A stretch of 35,766 nucleotides of DNA from Crocinitomicaceae bacterium (lineage in GTDB: Bacteria > Bacteroidota > Bacteroidia > Flavobacteriales_D > Crocinitomicaceae). The notes beneath the pieces were generated by a model. The model saw only the letters and a list, made by a program, of their open reading frames with translations, was not told the origin of the DNA and searched no databases. The stretch is taken from NCBI GenBank assembly GCA_021738405.1, contig JAIPCC010000017.1:1-35766 (forward strand), in the 5' to 3' direction. This document shows positions 33,903 to 35,766 of the stretch, one piece after another. The stretch's first letter is position 1; every line of letters starts with the position of its first letter. Made by a program: the position numbers and the translations under genes.

Positions 33903-34546
33903 GCACCAAAAAAGAAAAGGCAAAATATATCATCGAGACACTCGAAAGACTCTATCCAGAGACGCCCATCCCGCTCGATCACAAAGATCCGTACACGCTT
34001 CTTGTAGCTGTTTTGCTCTCTGCGCAATGTACTGATGCGCGCGTCAATACGGTTACGCCAAGTTTGTTTGCACTTGCAGACAACCCCTTTGATATGGCCA
34101 AGCAACCTGTCGAAAAAATCCAGCAAATCATTCGACCTTGTGGTTTGTCACCCAAAAAAGCAGCTGCTATTTCGCAATTATCGCAAATATTAGTGGAGAA
34201 GTACAATGGTATTGTGCCACAAAGTTTTGAGGCACTTGAAACCCTGCCGGGCGTCGGACACAAAACGGCGTCGGTAGTGATGTCGCAGGCTTTTGGCTTC
34301 GCGGCTTTCCCTGTAGATACGCACATCCATCGCTTGCTTACCCGCTGGGGCATCACGAGCGGAAAAAACGTAGTCCAAACCGAGCTAGATGCCAAGAAAT
34401 TGTTTCCAGAGGCGACCTGGAACAAATTGCATTTGCAAATCATTTTTTATGGCCGCGAGTACTCCCCCGCCCGCTCCCCCAAACGCGAAAAGGATTTCAT
34501 GACCCTACAAATTGGCACCGCCAAAGCCCTCAAAGAACTTTGTTGA
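33899..34546 (+). CDS. nth: Endonuclease III-like DNA glycosylase without the iron-sulfur motif
   Basis: Base-excision repair glycosylase/AP lyase, 215 residues. The helix-hairpin-helix LPGVGHKTASVV with catalytic Lys K122 and the conserved Asp D140 (FPVDTHIHRL) are present, as is LLSAQCTDARVN near the N-terminus. The usual C-terminal C-x6-C-x2-C-x5-C ligands of the 4Fe-4S cluster are absent: the segment reads GREYSPARSPKREKDF, with Ser at the first Cys position, and only one Cys (the last residue) is left. Length is near normal. It is the last gene of the dnaX operon. Confidence 0.9.
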   Translation: MSTKKEKAKYIIETLERLYPETPIPLDHKDPYTLLVAVLLSAQCTDARVNTVTPSLFALADNPFDMAKQPVEKIQQIIRPCGLSPKKAAAISQLSQILVEKYNGIVPQSFEALETLPGVGHKTASVVMSQAFGFAAFPVDTHIHRLLTRWGITSGKNVVQTELDAKKLFPEATWNKLHLQIIFYGREYSPARSPKREKDFMTLQIGTAKALKELC

Positions 34547-34629
34547 TTTCAACAATTGTTCATAACCATCCTTTACAACTTTTTCATAACTAAGCGCTCG
34601 AAGCTTTTCGCTTTGAAGTAGCCTTTAGC

Positions 34630-34637
34630 TATATTTG
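34630..34637 (+). promoter_or_regulatory. -7 element (TATATTTG) for dnaB
   Basis: Exact TAnnTTTG match ending four bases before ATG 34642. The 95-base gap after nth has no clear terminator. A T-rich TTTTCG at 34605-34610 is a weak -33 candidate. Confidence 0.55.
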
Positions 34638-34641
34638 TTCA

Positions 34642-35766
34642 ATGGACGCACCTGACAACAATCGAAAACCTATTGCCCGCATCAAAACCCAAGCTCAGCC
34701 CTTTGCTGAATTGGGTAGAATACCACCTCAAGCAATTGACATTGAACAAGTTGTATTGGGCGCCATGATGCTCGAAAGCCGTGCCATCAACGACACCATC
34801 GATATTCTTTCCGAAAAGACTTTCTACGATGTGCGTCACCAATATATTTTCAAAGCCATACGCGCACTTTTTGCAGCTACCAATCCAATCGACTTGGTAA
34901 CGGTGAGCTCCCAACTTCAAAAAAGTGGTGAGCTCGAACTCGCAGGCGGCGCCTCGTATGTGAGTTCCCTGACTACCCGCGTAGCGAGCGCAGCCCACGT
35001 GCAGCACCACGCGCGCATCTTGGCAGAAAAGTTCATCAAAAGAGAGCTCATCAACGTCAGTTCAAAAATCATCCGCGATGCCTACGACGACACCCGCGAT
35101 GTCTTTGATTTGCTCAACGATGCAGAGTCTGACCTCTTCAGCATTGCCGAGAACAACATGTCCAAGCAAGTGGGCTCGATGTCTTATATTGTTCAGGAAG
35201 CCATCCAGGAAATCGAACTCGCTTCCAAAAACACCGATGGCGTTTCGGGTATTCCTACTGGTTTTCACGACCTCGACAAAGTCACTTCTGGCTGGCAGCG
35301 CTCGGACATGATCGTACTCGCCGCTCGCCCAGGTATGGGTAAAACGGCTTTTGTACTTTCAATGGCACGCAACACCGCCGTAGATTACGGTAAAGGCGTA
35401 GCGGTTTTCTCGTTAGAGATGTCTTCGGTGCAGTTGGTCAAACGACTTATTGCCTCAGAATCCAGAATTTCTGCCGAAAAATTGAGAAAAGGAGACCTCA
35501 AAGAACACGAATTTCAACAACTCCACTCCCGCATTGGCAAGTTAGCCGAAGCGCCTATTTTTATCGACGACACCCCAGGTATCAATATCTTTGACTTTAG
35601 AGCCAAATGCCGCAGGCTCAAGGCCCAGCACAACATCGAGCTGATCATCATCGACTACCTACAGCTCATGAGCGCCAAAGACTCCAAAAGTGGCGGCAAC
35701 CGCGAGCAAGAAATCTCTACTATCTCTCGTTCGATCAAAGAAATCGCCAAAGAACTCAATGTACCC
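34642..35766 (+). CDS. dnaB: Replicative DNA helicase DnaB (partial, C-terminus off the window)
   Basis: 375 codons are present, open to the end of the window. The N-terminal DnaB domain (GRIPPQAIDIEQVVLGAMM) is followed by the RecA-like helicase domain: GIPTGFHDLDKVTSGWQRSDM, Walker A ARPGMGKTAF near residue 228, FSLEMSSVQLVKRL and the Walker B region IIIDYLQLMS. DnaB is the ring helicase that opens the replication fork. The ATG at 34642 is supported by the promoter element just before it. It follows the dnaX operon, so two replisome genes are side by side. Confidence 0.97.
   Translation, partial: MDAPDNNRKPIARIKTQAQPFAELGRIPPQAIDIEQVVLGAMMLESRAINDTIDILSEKTFYDVRHQYIFKAIRALFAATNPIDLVTVSSQLQKSGELELAGGASYVSSLTTRVASAAHVQHHARILAEKFIKRELINVSSKIIRDAYDDTRDVFDLLNDAESDLFSIAENNMSKQVGSMSYIVQEAIQEIELASKNTDGVSGIPTGFHDLDKVTSGWQRSDMIVLAARPGMGKTAFVLSMARNTAVDYGKGVAVFSLEMSSVQLVKRLIASESRISAEKLRKGDLKEHEFQQLHSRIGKLAEAPIFIDDTPGINIFDFRAKCRRLKAQHNIELIIIDYLQLMSAKDSKSGGNREQEISTISRSIKEIAKELNVP

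Noticed and set aside
34594-34614. Possible hairpin after nth
   Set aside because: Only short, bulged pairing around CGAA/TTCG and no T run, so not called a terminator.

Overview
The window looks like chromosomal DNA of an aquatic member of the Bacteroidota, most likely order Flavobacteriales. The evidence is: three secreted proteins with type IX secretion (T9SS) C-terminal sorting tails; several exact copies of the Bacteroidota -7 promoter element TAnnTTTG and few Shine-Dalgarno sequences; a fused E1 alpha/beta 2-oxoacid dehydrogenase; and a green-type proteorhodopsin with a methionine at the spectral tuning site. I cannot fix genus or family from sequence alone. No phage, transposon, CRISPR array, tRNA or rRNA was seen. 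Both ends cut a gene: a DEAD-box helicase on the left and dnaB on the right.

Layout. 1-4376: DEAD-box helicase and cutC on the minus strand, then the fused E1 gene on the plus strand. 4414-7546: a compact plus-strand operon of a small Cys-rich membrane protein, a CxxC-starting outer-membrane barrel-like protein, an MbnP-like lipoprotein and an MbnH-like di-heme peroxidase. This looks like a copper-handling system, and it has a terminator-like hairpin inside the start of its last gene. 7601-18724: a minus-strand block of proteorhodopsin, sppA, an M1 metallopeptidase joined to a probable outer-membrane barrel, a large T9SS protein with MopE-type repeats, pnp and rpsO, separated by clear intrinsic terminators.

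18834-20413: a cobalamin riboswitch controls a single gene. That gene encodes a BtuG-like beta-propeller that carries a T9SS tail instead of a lipoprotein signal, followed by a terminator. This is my best candidate for an under-described system: a T9SS-exported vitamin B12 capture protein. 20435-23305: four overlapping genes (PyrR-like phosphoribosyltransferase, murQ, agmatinase-family ureohydrolase, membrane protein). 23287-25072: a minus-strand pair of an unrecognised secreted repeat protein and an NlpC/P60 hydrolase. 25135-28688: an M16 protease pair, one active and one lacking the zinc site. 28748-30259: a T9SS Asp-box propeller.

30316-34546: an overlapping operon of dnaX, menE, a membrane J-domain protein and nth. 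In dnaX the zero frame ends right after a run of ten A, and the tau C-terminal domain is encoded in the -1 frame. The -1 frame stop overlaps the menE start. nth lacks the Cys ligands of the usual iron-sulfur cluster. Several genes (dnaX, dnaB, the PyrR-like gene, the repeat protein at 25072) have a -7 element ending exactly four bases before the ATG, which suggests leaderless transcripts.
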